DNA of 64,000 nucleotides from the NCBI GenBank assembly GCA_965214125.1, contig CBDCBA010000032.1:124001-188000 (forward strand), given 5' to 3'. This document shows, piece by piece, positions 1 through 7,656 of the stretch. The notes beneath the pieces are model-generated. The model was not told the DNA's origin and searched no databases. It saw only the letters and a program-made list of their open reading frames with translations. How positions within the stretch are numbered: position 1 is the first letter of the stretch; each line of letters starts with the position of its first letter. The position numbers were made by a program, and so were the translations under genes. The DNA comes from CBDCBA01 sp965214125 (lineage in GTDB: Bacteria > Planctomycetota > Phycisphaerae > Tepidisphaerales > Tepidisphaeraceae).

Positions 1-542
1 AAATCTTTCCAAAGCAACTCTCGGAAGGTCCGGATGCCCTCCCGATCGATCGGGTACTTCGACAGCACCGCGAACGCGTACTGCCCCGGAAACAGCCCGT
101 ACCCGTGGCAGTCGGCGGCGTACGCGGGCGTGCCGACCTCGGCGCCCTCGCACGGGGCGACGAGGCCGTCGCCATTTAAATCCAGACCCGTCGGCACGCC
201 GGTGTTGCTCGGGGCGAGGTAGACGTGCTCGTAAGCGATCGGCTCCAAGTCGTCCTGCTGGGCGACGCCGAGGTAGTTCTGCTGGAAGAGCCGCAGGGCC
301 TCGCCGCCGGGGTCGTAGCCGCCGCCGTGGTCGAACTCCTGGAGCAGCAGCACGTCCGGCCGGGCCGCCTGGATGATCGCCGCCACCGCCTTGGCCTTGG
401 GATCATCCGGCGTCCGCAGCGCGGCAAGCAGTTCGCCCGGCGCCTCGCGCGACAGCGACGAGTTGAACGTCGCGAACCGCACCGTTTCGGCCCGCGATCC
501 GCAACCGGCGAGAATCAACAGCAAAAGCGCGAGCAGTCGCAT
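1..542 (-). CDS. Endonuclease/exonuclease/phosphatase-family lipoprotein, 3' part outside the window
   Basis: The minus-strand frame opens at ATG 542 with a lipoprotein signal (MRLLALLLLILAGC, lipobox LAGC, Cys14) and stays open to the window edge, so the C-terminus is missing. The segment TVRFATFNSSL is the usual first strand of the EEP fold, and PDVLLLQEFDHGG carries the conserved acidic metal-binding residue of the family (QE/QEF). A DLNGDG stretch looks like a calcium-binding or dockerin-like loop in an insertion, a common planctomycete decoration. The family hydrolyses phosphodiesters or phosphomonoesters; the substrate cannot be told here. The lipid anchor places it on the outer face of a membrane. 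The catalytic His/Asp at the C-terminus cannot be checked. Confidence 0.8.
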   Translation of the reverse strand, partial: MRLLALLLLILAGCGSRAETVRFATFNSSLSREAPGELLAALRTPDDPKAKAVAAIIQAARPDVLLLQEFDHGGGYDPGGEALRLFQQNYLGVAQQDDLEPIAYEHVYLAPSNTGVPTGLDLNGDGLVAPCEGAEVGTPAYAADCHGYGLFPGQYAFAVLSKYPIDREGIRTFRELLWKD

Positions 543-569
543 TGCCGCAGAATAGCAAAGAACGTGTCC

Positions 570-646
570 ATAGCCGCGACGCAACGCGGCGCGGTCTGGT
601 GCGGTTGCAGCGGCGTCGGACCGCGACTCGTTGAGTCGCGGCTATC
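570..646. repeat. Palindromic spacer repeat (ATAGCCGCGAC family)
   Basis: ATAGCCGCGAC at 570-580 is matched by its inverted copy GTCGCGGCTAT at 636-646, with further GC-rich self-complementary sequence between them. It lies in the divergent spacer between the EEP gene and the LURP-one gene. No coding sequence is seen in this 180-base gap. Confidence 0.6.
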
Positions 647-723
647 GACGCATCGTCCGCCGCTTTGCCCGTTGATGATTCCGCCCGCGGCGCGGCATGA
701 TCGCGGCTCATACGGAGGCCGCC

Positions 724-1206
724 ATGCGCTACAAAATGAAGCAGAAGATCCTCGCCTGGGGCGACGACTTCAACATCTACGACGCCAACGGCAACAAGGC
801 GTACCACGTCGACGGCAAGGTCTTCTCCTGGGGCGACAAGCTCAGCTTCGAGGACGCCGCCGGCAACGAGGTGGCCAAAATCGATCAGAAAATGCTCAGC
901 CTTGGCCAAACCTACGACATCTACCGCGGCGATCAGCACGCGGCGCGGGTGAAGAAAAAGCTCTTTTCCCTCATGCGGCCCAAGTTCCACGTCGACGTCG
1001 CCGGCCCCGACGACCTGGAGGCCGTCGGCAGCTTCTTCGAGCACGAGTACACCTTCGAGCGCCACAACCAAACCGTCGCCACCGTCAGCAAAAGCTACTT
1101 CAGCCTGCGCGACACCTACGGCGTCGACGTGGCCAAAGGCGAGGACGACGTGCTCATCCTCGCGTGCGCGGTCGTCATCGACCTGGTGATGCACGACGAG
1201 AAGTAG
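724..1206 (+). CDS. LURP-one-related (LOR/tubby-like) protein
   Basis: The protein has 160 residues. Repeated short beta strands (FNIYDANGNKAYHV, LSFEDAAGNEVAKI, YDIYRGDQHAARV, YTFERHNQTVATV) match the LURP-one related/DUF567 fold, a closed 12-strand barrel around a central helix, related to tubby C-terminal domains and scramblases. The final hydrophobic helix (VLILACAVVIDLVM) fits the central helix. ATG 724 is chosen because GGAGG lies 6 bases upstream; ATG 697 lacks this. The bacterial function is unknown; a lipid-binding role is only suggested by the fold. It stands alone, followed 36 bases later by the hydrolase gene on the same strand. Confidence 0.75.
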   Translation: MRYKMKQKILAWGDDFNIYDANGNKAYHVDGKVFSWGDKLSFEDAAGNEVAKIDQKMLSLGQTYDIYRGDQHAARVKKKLFSLMRPKFHVDVAGPDDLEAVGSFFEHEYTFERHNQTVATVSKSYFSLRDTYGVDVAKGEDDVLILACAVVIDLVMHDEK

Positions 1207-1242
1207 AAAGTTCCAAAGATCATGTTCAAAGTTGAGTTCCCG

Positions 1243-2088
1243 ATGAGACATGCCCTTGCCGTTGCCGCCCTGCTGCTGTTCGCCCTGCCCGCCTCGGGTG
1301 AGGTGGTGGAGAAGACCGTCGAGTACGAGTTGCCCGACGGCACGGTCGCCAAGGGCGTGGCCATCTACGACGACGAGGCCGGCGACGAGGCCGATGAAAA
1401 GCGGCCGGGGGTGCTGGTCGTGCCCGAGTGGTGGGGCCTGACCGACTACCCGAAGATGCGCGCCCGCGAGCTGGCCGAGCAGGGGTACGTCGCGTTCGTC
1501 GCCGACATGTACGGCCAGGGCAAGACCACCGACGACCCGCAGCAGGCCCAGCAATGGTCGAGCAAGGCCGGCCTGACCGGTCTCGCCGAACTGGCCATGC
1601 CGGCCCTGGCCGAGCTGATGAAGCTGCCGGGCGTCGACACGGGCAAGGTCGGGGCGATCGGCTTCTGCTTCGGCGGGAGCACCGTCGTTGACATGGCCGC
1701 CAGCCCCTACGGCGATCGCCTCACGGCCGTCGTCAGCTTCCACGGCGGGCTCTCCAAAGACTCCGCTCCAACGGGCGATGACTACCAAGGCCCCGCCATG
1801 CTCATCCTGCACGGCGGCGCGGACCCGATGGTCAAACCCGAGGCGTTCGCCGGCTTCGTTCAGGCGGGCATCACCGCCGGCGTGCCGATGACGGCCGTGA
1901 ACTTCCCCGGCGCCGTCCACGCCTTCAGCAACCCCGACGCCGACGCCAAGGCGGAGGCCAACCCCTCCATGCAGGGCGCCATCGCCTACGACGCGGAAGC
2001 GACCGAGATGTCGCTCGAGATCATGGAGGAGTTCTTCGAGATGAGCTTCGACTACGACCCGGACGACGACGAAGAGGACGACGACTAA
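1243..2088 (+). CDS. Secreted dienelactone hydrolase family protein
   Basis: This is an alpha/beta hydrolase with an N-terminal signal peptide (MRHALAVAALLLFALPASG). GFCFGG carries the nucleophilic cysteine typical of dienelactone hydrolases rather than serine; GGADPMV supplies the aspartate and GAVHAFSNP the histidine of the triad. VPEWWGL is the family's oxyanion region. The very acidic tail (DDDEEDDD) is unusual. ATG 1243 gives a clean signal peptide; the in-frame ATG at 1222 adds seven residues and cannot be excluded, since neither has a strong ribosome site. Export and fold are well supported; the natural ester substrate is unknown. Confidence 0.85.
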   Translation: MRHALAVAALLLFALPASGEVVEKTVEYELPDGTVAKGVAIYDDEAGDEADEKRPGVLVVPEWWGLTDYPKMRARELAEQGYVAFVADMYGQGKTTDDPQQAQQWSSKAGLTGLAELAMPALAELMKLPGVDTGKVGAIGFCFGGSTVVDMAASPYGDRLTAVVSFHGGLSKDSAPTGDDYQGPAMLILHGGADPMVKPEAFAGFVQAGITAGVPMTAVNFPGAVHAFSNPDADAKAEANPSMQGAIAYDAEATEMSLEIMEEFFEMSFDYDPDDDEEDDD

Positions 2089-2100
2089 CGCGTGGCCGAA

Positions 2101-3207
2101 TCACTCGCTCGCCAGCACGGCGGCCACGGCGTCGGTGAGGGTGGCGTTGGCCACGTCGCCGACGAGCACCGTGCCGTCGGCGGCGATCAGGTACGCCTCG
2201 GGCTCGCCGGCCTCGACGCCGTAGAGGACGGCGACCCGCCCGTTCGGGTCGTGGGCGAGCGGCAACTCGCGGCTTTTGTCTTGAAACACGGGCCGGGCAT
2301 CGCCCCAGGTGGGGTCGATCAGTACGGCGATCGCAACGACACCGTCGGTCGCGTTCAGCGCCGCCAGGCGGTCGAGTTCGTCGGTGTCGGCGGCGGTGAG
2401 GAAGCTGAGGACGACCAAGCGGGTTCCCTCGGGCAACGCCCGGCCGTTGCGGATCGCGTTGGCATTGGCCCAGCGACGCAGGCCGGTGATGTCGGGCATG
2501 CCGCGGCCTTCGAGGTGCTCGGCCATCGCGGCGCGGCGGTCCGCGTCGCCCTCGAGATGGGCGGGATCAAGGGCGGCAAGGGCCTTGCTCGACGCCAGAC
2601 GCCGCGGCTCGGGCTGCTCCTTCAACAACTCCGCCACCGCCATCCCCGCCCGGCTCGGCGTCAGGCCGATCGCGCGGACGATGCCGTTGCGGTCGACCAG
2701 CGCCAGCGACGGGTAGCTGCGGATGCCCCACGCCTGCTTCGTCCGCTCGCTTGGGTCGCGGGCGACTGGGTAGCGGATGCCGTGCTCGCGAATGACCTGG
2801 CCAAACTTCTCCTGCCCGCTGCTCGTGCAGATGCCCAGCACGATCACGCCGTCGCCCGCGTATTTCGCGGCGAGGGCGTTGGTGTCGGGAATCGCCTTCA
2901 GGCACGGCCCGCACCAGGTGGCCCAGAAGTCGACGAGGACGATCTGCCCCGCCAGACCACCGCCCGCCAGCGGGTTGCCGTTGGCGAAGTTGCTCAGGAA
3001 CAGCCCCGGCGCGGGGCGTCCCTCGATGGCGGCGCGGCGGCCACTGTTGTTCCAGGAGTCGTAGAACCAACCGTCCGGAAACTCCGCCACGTGCGCGACG
3101 GCTTCGTCCGCCTCGCCGGTTGCCTGCGCCCACGCGCCGGGGACGAAGACGATGATCGCGAGCGCAATCATCGCAACGAATTCGGTGGTGTGGCGGGCAG
3201 TCCCCAT
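2101..3207 (-). CDS. TlpA-like thiol-disulfide protein with a second redoxin-like domain
   Basis: The 368-residue protein has an N-terminal signal segment (IALAIIVFVPGAWAQ). A TlpA/ResA-type thioredoxin domain carries FWATWCGPCLKAIP, with the redox motif WCGPC near residue 90. After a linker, a second thioredoxin-like unit (VVLSFLTAADTDEL ... EAYLIAADGTVLVGDV) has lost the CxxC pair. The protein probably acts outside the cytoplasmic membrane as a thiol reductase or carrier; the partner is not known. It is convergent with the hydrolase gene, 12 bases from its stop, and stands 114 bases upstream of the PEP-CTERM gene's 3' end. Confidence 0.8.
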   Translation of the reverse strand: MGTARHTTEFVAMIALAIIVFVPGAWAQATGEADEAVAHVAEFPDGWFYDSWNNSGRRAAIEGRPAPGLFLSNFANGNPLAGGGLAGQIVLVDFWATWCGPCLKAIPDTNALAAKYAGDGVIVLGICTSSGQEKFGQVIREHGIRYPVARDPSERTKQAWGIRSYPSLALVDRNGIVRAIGLTPSRAGMAVAELLKEQPEPRRLASSKALAALDPAHLEGDADRRAAMAEHLEGRGMPDITGLRRWANANAIRNGRALPEGTRLVVLSFLTAADTDELDRLAALNATDGVVAIAVLIDPTWGDARPVFQDKSRELPLAHDPNGRVAVLYGVEAGEPEAYLIAADGTVLVGDVANATLTDAVAAVLASE

Positions 3208-3262
3208 GGGCGCAGTTTAACGATGGATGCTGGCGGAGTACAGGCGAGGTGGACCCAACGCA

Positions 3263-3293
3263 AGCGACCCCCGCGGAGGCCGCGGGGGTCGCT
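3263..3293 (-). terminator. Perfect 14-bp hairpin after the PEP-CTERM gene
   Basis: AGCGACCCCCGCGG and its exact inverse flank a 3-base loop. It lies just downstream of the minus-strand PEP-CTERM gene and upstream of the redoxin gene. There is no T-run, so termination is inferred from position and stem strength. Confidence 0.55.
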
Positions 3294-3320
3294 GATGAGG
3301 GTTAGCCGTTCGAGCTTCGC

Positions 3321-4196
3321 TTAGGCGCGACGACGGCGGAGCAGGCCGAGGCCGGCGACGCCGAGGAGGGCCATCGAGGTGGGCTCGGGGATCGGCACGA
3401 CGGTGAGCGAGCGAATCAGGTCGCCCGAACCGATGCGGCCGAGGCTGGTGGCGGCACCGGTGCTCAGGTCGATCGTGTTGAGCGTGCTGTTCGGGCCACT
3501 TTGCAAGGCGGCGAAGGCGGTGCCGGTCTGGCCGCTGATGTCGAAGCCAAGCTCGTTTGTGAGCGGGCTGACGCCAAGGCTGCCGACGGTCTCGAGCGTG
3601 CCGGCGTTGTTGGCCACGGTGGTGAGGACGCCGAGGTCGCTGTCGATGCCGTACTGCTGGGTGGTCATCGCACCGGCGACGCTGTTCGTGTAGGCGATGC
3701 CGGCGATGTTCGGGTCTTCACCCTCGTTCACGTCGCCCATGGCGTAGAAGACGTCAGTCTTCGGGCCGCCGAGGTACTGGCCGTCGTCACCGCTGATGAC
3801 GCGGTTGTCGTCCGTATCGGTGATGATGCGGGCGAACTCGCCGTCCATGAAAGCGGGGTTGAAGTCGAACGCGAAGCTCGTGCCGGGGATGCGCGGGCTG
3901 AACGAGCCGACGAGGGTGGCGTCGAACGTGACGGGATCGAACGTGTAGACGTTCTCCATGTCGTCCAACAGGTAGATGTCACCCGTGGCCGGACGGAAGT
4001 CGATGGCCTCGAGGTCCGAGTTGGCCGGCAGGTTGCGGACGCTGCCGCCATCAAGGGCGACGCTCGGGGCGTCGCTGTCGAAGACGATGACGCTGTTCTG
4101 TGTCGTCAGGCCGTAAATGAGTTCGGCGGGCGCCGTGGAGGCGACCCCGAGCGTGACTGCGGCCGCAGCGGCGGCCAGCATGGTGTGGTTCTTCAT
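3321..4196 (-). CDS. DUF4394-like PEP-CTERM sorted exoprotein
   Basis: The protein has a signal peptide (ending in STAPAE), a beta-propeller-like DUF4394 body (LIYGLTTQNSVIVFD, LEAIDFRPATGDIYLLDD), and a classic PEP-CTERM tail: VPEP-type motif (IPEPTS), a short hydrophobic helix and RRRRA. Such tails are cut by an exosortase and the protein is delivered to the cell surface; no exosortase gene is in this window. ATG 4196 is preferred over TTG 4208 because GGAG lies 7 bases before it. The molecular role of DUF4394 is unknown. Confidence 0.85.
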   Translation of the reverse strand: MKNHTMLAAAAAAVTLGVASTAPAELIYGLTTQNSVIVFDSDAPSVALDGGSVRNLPANSDLEAIDFRPATGDIYLLDDMENVYTFDPVTFDATLVGSFSPRIPGTSFAFDFNPAFMDGEFARIITDTDDNRVISGDDGQYLGGPKTDVFYAMGDVNEGEDPNIAGIAYTNSVAGAMTTQQYGIDSDLGVLTTVANNAGTLETVGSLGVSPLTNELGFDISGQTGTAFAALQSGPNSTLNTIDLSTGAATSLGRIGSGDLIRSLTVVPIPEPTSMALLGVAGLGLLRRRRA

Positions 4197-4430
4197 AATT
4201 TTCTCCAAGCTCCTTCAAGCCAAAAGGGTCCAGTTCGAGCGACGTGCCGTGGATGCTCAACGCCTCTTGACGCGGCAGCCGCCCTCCAACGTTACGACCT
4301 TACCCCATCGTTGGATGAGGTGTCAATAGCGCCTCGCATGCCAAGTCTCTCCGGGCACGTTAATGTCTCCATCGGCCAAGTGGCTGTCCGCGGCGTTGCG
4401 TCCGGGGCGGCCGGTTGGCACGCTGGGGGC

Positions 4431-5387
4431 ATGCCCCGCGTCCGAAAGGCCGTCATCACTGCCGCCGGCCGCGGCACCCGGCAGTACCCGGCCAGCAGCG
4501 CGGTGCAAAAGGAGATGATCACCCTCGTCGACCGTGACGGGCTGACCAAGCCGACGTTGCAACTCATTGTCGAAGAATGTGTTGAAAGCGGAATCGACGA
4601 AATCTGCATCGTCGTCTCCCCCGGCGGCGACCGCGCCCTGCGCGACTACTTCGCCCGCATGGACGACGCCACCGCCCGCGCGTATCGCGGCAAGGACTGG
4701 GCCATCCTCGAGAGCGAACGCCTCGGCAGCCTCGGCGAACGCATCACGTACGTGGCCCAGGACCAGCCGCTGGGCTTCGGCCACGCCGTGCTCCAAGCCA
4801 AGGGTTTCGTCGGCGACGAGCCGTTCGTGCTGCTGCTGGGCGACCACGTCTACATCAGCGACGTCCGCGACCGCTGCGTGCTGCAACTCGTCAAGACGTT
4901 CGAAAAGTTCGGCCTCGACGCCCTCACCGGCGTGCAGCCGACGATCGAGCGGTTGCTCTACCTCTTCGGCACGATCCGCGGCACGCCCGTTGAACTCGAC
5001 GAAGGAATCTTCCGGGCGGAACTCATTATCGAGAAGCCGGCGATCAGCGTGGCCCGCGAGCAACTCGTCACGCCGGGGCTGCCGGCGGGGAACTACCTGA
5101 CGCACTTCGGCATCCACGTCTTCGGGCCGGGCATCTTCGACTCGATCCAGCACCTGATCGATTACGACGTGAAGGAAAACAACGAGTACCAGTTCACCAG
5201 CGCCCAAGAACACCTGCGGGCCGGCGGGGCCAGGTACTGGACGCAGATCGTGCGCGGTCAGCGGTACGACACGGGCATTCCCTACGGTCTGATGGAGACG
5301 CAAATCGCCCTGGCCCTGCACGGCAGGCACCGGGCCGAAGTTTGCGAGGCGATCGCCCGGCTGCTGGCGATGCAGGTGAAGGAGTGA
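4431..5387 (+). CDS. galU: UTP--glucose-1-phosphate uridylyltransferase
   Basis: The 318 residues match the GalU length and order. The nucleotide-binding signature AAGRGTRQYPASSAVQKEM at the N-terminus corresponds to the family's G-x-G-T-R...KEM loop, LLLGDHVY is the metal-binding region, and IIEKPA the conserved EKP. It makes UDP-glucose from UTP and glucose 1-phosphate in the cytoplasm for surface polysaccharide and glycogen-type pathways. The frame is open far upstream, but homology begins at ATG 4431. It is not in an evident operon; the nearest gene acting on sugar phosphates is the phosphohexomutase at 28804. Confidence 0.88.
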   Translation: MPRVRKAVITAAGRGTRQYPASSAVQKEMITLVDRDGLTKPTLQLIVEECVESGIDEICIVVSPGGDRALRDYFARMDDATARAYRGKDWAILESERLGSLGERITYVAQDQPLGFGHAVLQAKGFVGDEPFVLLLGDHVYISDVRDRCVLQLVKTFEKFGLDALTGVQPTIERLLYLFGTIRGTPVELDEGIFRAELIIEKPAISVAREQLVTPGLPAGNYLTHFGIHVFGPGIFDSIQHLIDYDVKENNEYQFTSAQEHLRAGGARYWTQIVRGQRYDTGIPYGLMETQIALALHGRHRAEVCEAIARLLAMQVKE

Positions 5388-5392
5388 ACCCG

Positions 5393-5423
5393 AAAGGATG
5401 AAGGTAGAAGGATGAAGGATGAA
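5393..5423 (+). repeat. AAGGATGAAGG-type spacer repeat
   Basis: Imperfect copies of AAGGATGAAGG run directly behind galU. A longer inverted version is at 25383-25484. The copy at 5393-5423 includes the ATG at 5412 used by the next open frame and provides its purine-rich leader. Confidence 0.6.
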
Positions 5424-5693
5424 CCCGAGCAGAGTGTCACTTGGTTGAGTAGCTGCGGGGCTACGGCCCGCAGCTTCATCGTCGTCCTCCTCGCGATGAC
5501 CCCCGCCCTCATCGGGTGTGAAGCAACAAGCGAGCGCAAGCCGATGGACGAGCCGTTGACGGGTCAGGACGCCCTCGACGCCGGCGACCGGATGCAGCGC
5601 GGCGCCAACGCCCTGCTCGATGAGAAGGGTGGCGACTCCGGCGGCTCGGCCCGCTCGCTCATCGTGGGGCCGGAGTCGGGCGACGCTGACTGA
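5412..5693 (+). CDS. Small predicted lipoprotein whose 5' end is built from repeats
   Basis: The frame has 93 codons. A hydrophobic stretch followed by cysteine (FIVVLLAMTPALIGC) looks like a lipoprotein signal, and the rest is hydrophilic with no known domain. The start ATG lies in the AAGGATGAAGG repeat, and residues WLSSCGATARSF derive from a GTAGCTGCGG palindrome (5449-5476), so the true start may be further downstream. The 3' end overlaps the convergent hydrolase gene by 35 bases. The lipobox is the only real evidence that this is a gene. Confidence 0.45.
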   Translation: MKDEPEQSVTWLSSCGATARSFIVVLLAMTPALIGCEATSERKPMDEPLTGQDALDAGDRMQRGANALLDEKGGDSGGSARSLIVGPESGDAD

Positions 5694-6480
5694 ACATCCA
5701 CTCCCACAGCCGCGGGTCGGCGTAGGCGGGAATCCAACTGAAGTGGTCGACGCCGTCGTACAGCGTGAGCTTGACGTGATCGGCGTCGGCCTGCCGCATC
5801 GCGTTGTACAGCTCGACGCTGTTCATGTACGGCACGGCGGTGTCCTCCGTGCCGTGGAAGAACCACGTGGGAACGGCCGCCATCGCCTTGGCCTGCTCCG
5901 GGTTGCCGCCGCCGCAGATGGGCGCCACGGCCGCAAACCGTTCCGGCTCCGCCGCCGCCCACGCGACGCTGCCGAAGCCGCCCAGGCTCAGGCCCGTCAG
6001 GTAGATGCGGTCGGCGTCGACGCGATAGTTGCTCTCGACCTGTCCCAGCAGGCCGTCCAACGCCTCGATCTCGCGCGGCCACCACGACCCGGCCGGGCAC
6101 TGCGGGCTGACGACGATCGCCGGTATCGCCGCCCCCGCCTTCGCCAGCTTCGGCGGCCCCCACGCGGCGACAAGTTCCACTTCGTCACCCCGCTCGCCCG
6201 AGCCGTGCAGAAAAATCACCAGCGGCCACGCTTTCTCCGCATCGGCGTCGTAATCCGCCGGCACCGCGACGAGGTAATCGAGCGAACCGCCCTCGCCCTC
6301 GTAGGTGGCGGTCGACTGCCGCATCGCCTCGCCCTCGGGCATGTACTTGGTATCGTCCGCCTTCGGCTCGACCAGCTCCGCGCCCGGCGGCACCTCGACC
6401 GCTGGCCGCGTCGTCGCCGGCTGGGCGAAGGCGGCGACGCCGGCAAGAAGAATCGCGACGATAACGAGCGGCTTGATCAT
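5659..6480 (-). CDS. Exported alpha/beta hydrolase (esterase/dienelactone-hydrolase-like)
   Basis: A signal peptide (MIKPLVIVAILLAGVAAFAQ) precedes an alpha/beta hydrolase. VIFLHGSGERGD is the oxyanion loop, GLSLGG the nucleophile elbow (Ser), HGTEDTAVP carries the acid, and GVDHFSW the histidine. The arrangement resembles the prolyl-oligopeptidase-like and carbohydrate or phospholipid esterases found beside planctomycete glycoside hydrolases. GGTGGAGAG lies immediately before ATG 6480. It is 54 bases downstream of the oxidoreductase gene on the same strand, separated by a palindrome. The substrate is not known. Confidence 0.82.
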   Translation of the reverse strand: MIKPLVIVAILLAGVAAFAQPATTRPAVEVPPGAELVEPKADDTKYMPEGEAMRQSTATYEGEGGSLDYLVAVPADYDADAEKAWPLVIFLHGSGERGDEVELVAAWGPPKLAKAGAAIPAIVVSPQCPAGSWWPREIEALDGLLGQVESNYRVDADRIYLTGLSLGGFGSVAWAAAEPERFAAVAPICGGGNPEQAKAMAAVPTWFFHGTEDTAVPYMNSVELYNAMRQADADHVKLTLYDGVDHFSWIPAYADPRLWEWMFSQRRPTPAPR

Positions 6481-6491
6481 CTCTCCACCTT

Positions 6492-6524
6492 ACCAAACCG
6501 CGGTGCGTTGCAACGCGGTTTGGT
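6492..6524. repeat. Palindrome ACCAAACCGCG...CGCGGTTTGGT
   Basis: Perfect 11-bp arms with an 11-base centre, between the oxidoreductase stop and the hydrolase start. It could act as a partial terminator for the upstream pair or belong to the dispersed palindromes. Confidence 0.55.
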
Positions 6525-6534
6525 GCGAAGGGGA

Positions 6535-7656
6535 TTACTGATCCAATTCCCCGTACGGCAACTCCGCCGGCATGGGGGCGGGCCGTCGGTACGGGGCGGA
6601 GATGGCGTGGTGGCTGCCGCTGTCGCTGCTGTCGCGGAAGCCCTGCATCATGTCGAGCACGCAAAAGGCTTGCTCCAGGCTGCAACGGTGTGGCCGGCCG
6701 CTGCGGATCGCGTAGGCCATGTCCGCCAGGCCGACGCTGCGGCCGTAGCCCTCGACGAAGGCCATCGGCTGCTCGTGCCACTGGTCGTCGCCCCCCTCGT
6801 GCATGAGGTAGACCTTGTTGTCGAAGCTGTTCGGGTCCGGCACGTTCATGGTCGCCTTCGTGCCGTAGATCGTGAAGGGCTGGATCGTCGGGTGGTTGCG
6901 CATCGCAAAACTCTGGATGATGCTGCCGACTACGCCGCTCTCGAACTCGATTGTGCCGCAGTAGTGATCGGGCGTGGTGACGCGCATGACCTGGCCATTT
7001 TTGGGCTCGCTCGTGATGGTGCGCTCGCCGATGGCCACGGTTGCCATGCCGCTGAGGCGCTTGGCGGGGCCGAGCAGGTTGAGCAGGGCCGTCAGGTAGT
7101 ACGGCCCCATGTCGAACATCGGCCCGCCGCCGGGCTGGTAGTAGAACTCCGGCGACGGGTGCCAGTGCTCGTGCCCGCGGCTGATCATGAAGGCGTTGAA
7201 GCCCGTGATCTCGCCGAGCGTCCCCTCGTCGATGATCTTGCGCGCCGTTTGAATGCCGGCGCCCATGAACGTATCGGGTGCGCAGCCGACGCGCAGGTTG
7301 GCCTTTGTCGCCTTGTCGACGAGGCGTTGGCCGTCGTCGCGGTCGATGCCCAGCGGCTTTTCGAGGTACGTGTGCTTGCCCGCTTCGATCGCCTTCTCCG
7401 CCACCTCCACGTGGGCGGCGGGAATTGTCAGGTTCAGGACGATCTCGACGTCATCGTGCTTGAGCAGGTCGTCGGTGGACAGGACATTGGCGATGCCGTG
7501 CTGGTCGGCCGCCTCCTGCGCCTTCGCGCGGTCCAGGTCGGCGATGGCGACCATCTGGACGGCCGGGAAGTTTTTCTGCATCGACAGGTACTGCCCGCTG
7601 ATGTTGCCGGCGCCGATGCAGCCGACTTTGACCGGGGCGAAAGGAGCGTCACTCAT
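6535..7656 (-). CDS. Gfo/Idh/MocA family NAD(P)-dependent oxidoreductase
   Basis: The 373-residue protein has an N-terminal Rossmann motif (VGCIGAGNISGQY), the family's catalytic EKP (YLEKPLGID) and a C-terminal substrate domain (GGGPMFDMGPYYLTALLNLLG). These enzymes oxidise or reduce sugars, inositols or related polyols in the cytoplasm. ATG 7656 is chosen because it overlaps the TGA of the upstream DUF418 gene by four bases, implying translational coupling. The open frame continues upstream only as antisense-like sequence. Confidence 0.88.
   Translation of the reverse strand: MSDAPFAPVKVGCIGAGNISGQYLSMQKNFPAVQMVAIADLDRAKAQEAADQHGIANVLSTDDLLKHDDVEIVLNLTIPAAHVEVAEKAIEAGKHTYLEKPLGIDRDDGQRLVDKATKANLRVGCAPDTFMGAGIQTARKIIDEGTLGEITGFNAFMISRGHEHWHPSPEFYYQPGGGPMFDMGPYYLTALLNLLGPAKRLSGMATVAIGERTITSEPKNGQVMRVTTPDHYCGTIEFESGVVGSIIQSFAMRNHPTIQPFTIYGTKATMNVPDPNSFDNKVYLMHEGGDDQWHEQPMAFVEGYGRSVGLADMAYAIRSGRPHRCSLEQAFCVLDMMQGFRDSSDSGSHHAISAPYRRPAPMPAELPYGELDQ

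Noticed and set aside
403..1920. 505-codon minus-strand frame across the first two plus-strand genes
   Set aside because: Antisense to LURP-one and hydrolase genes and without a signature.
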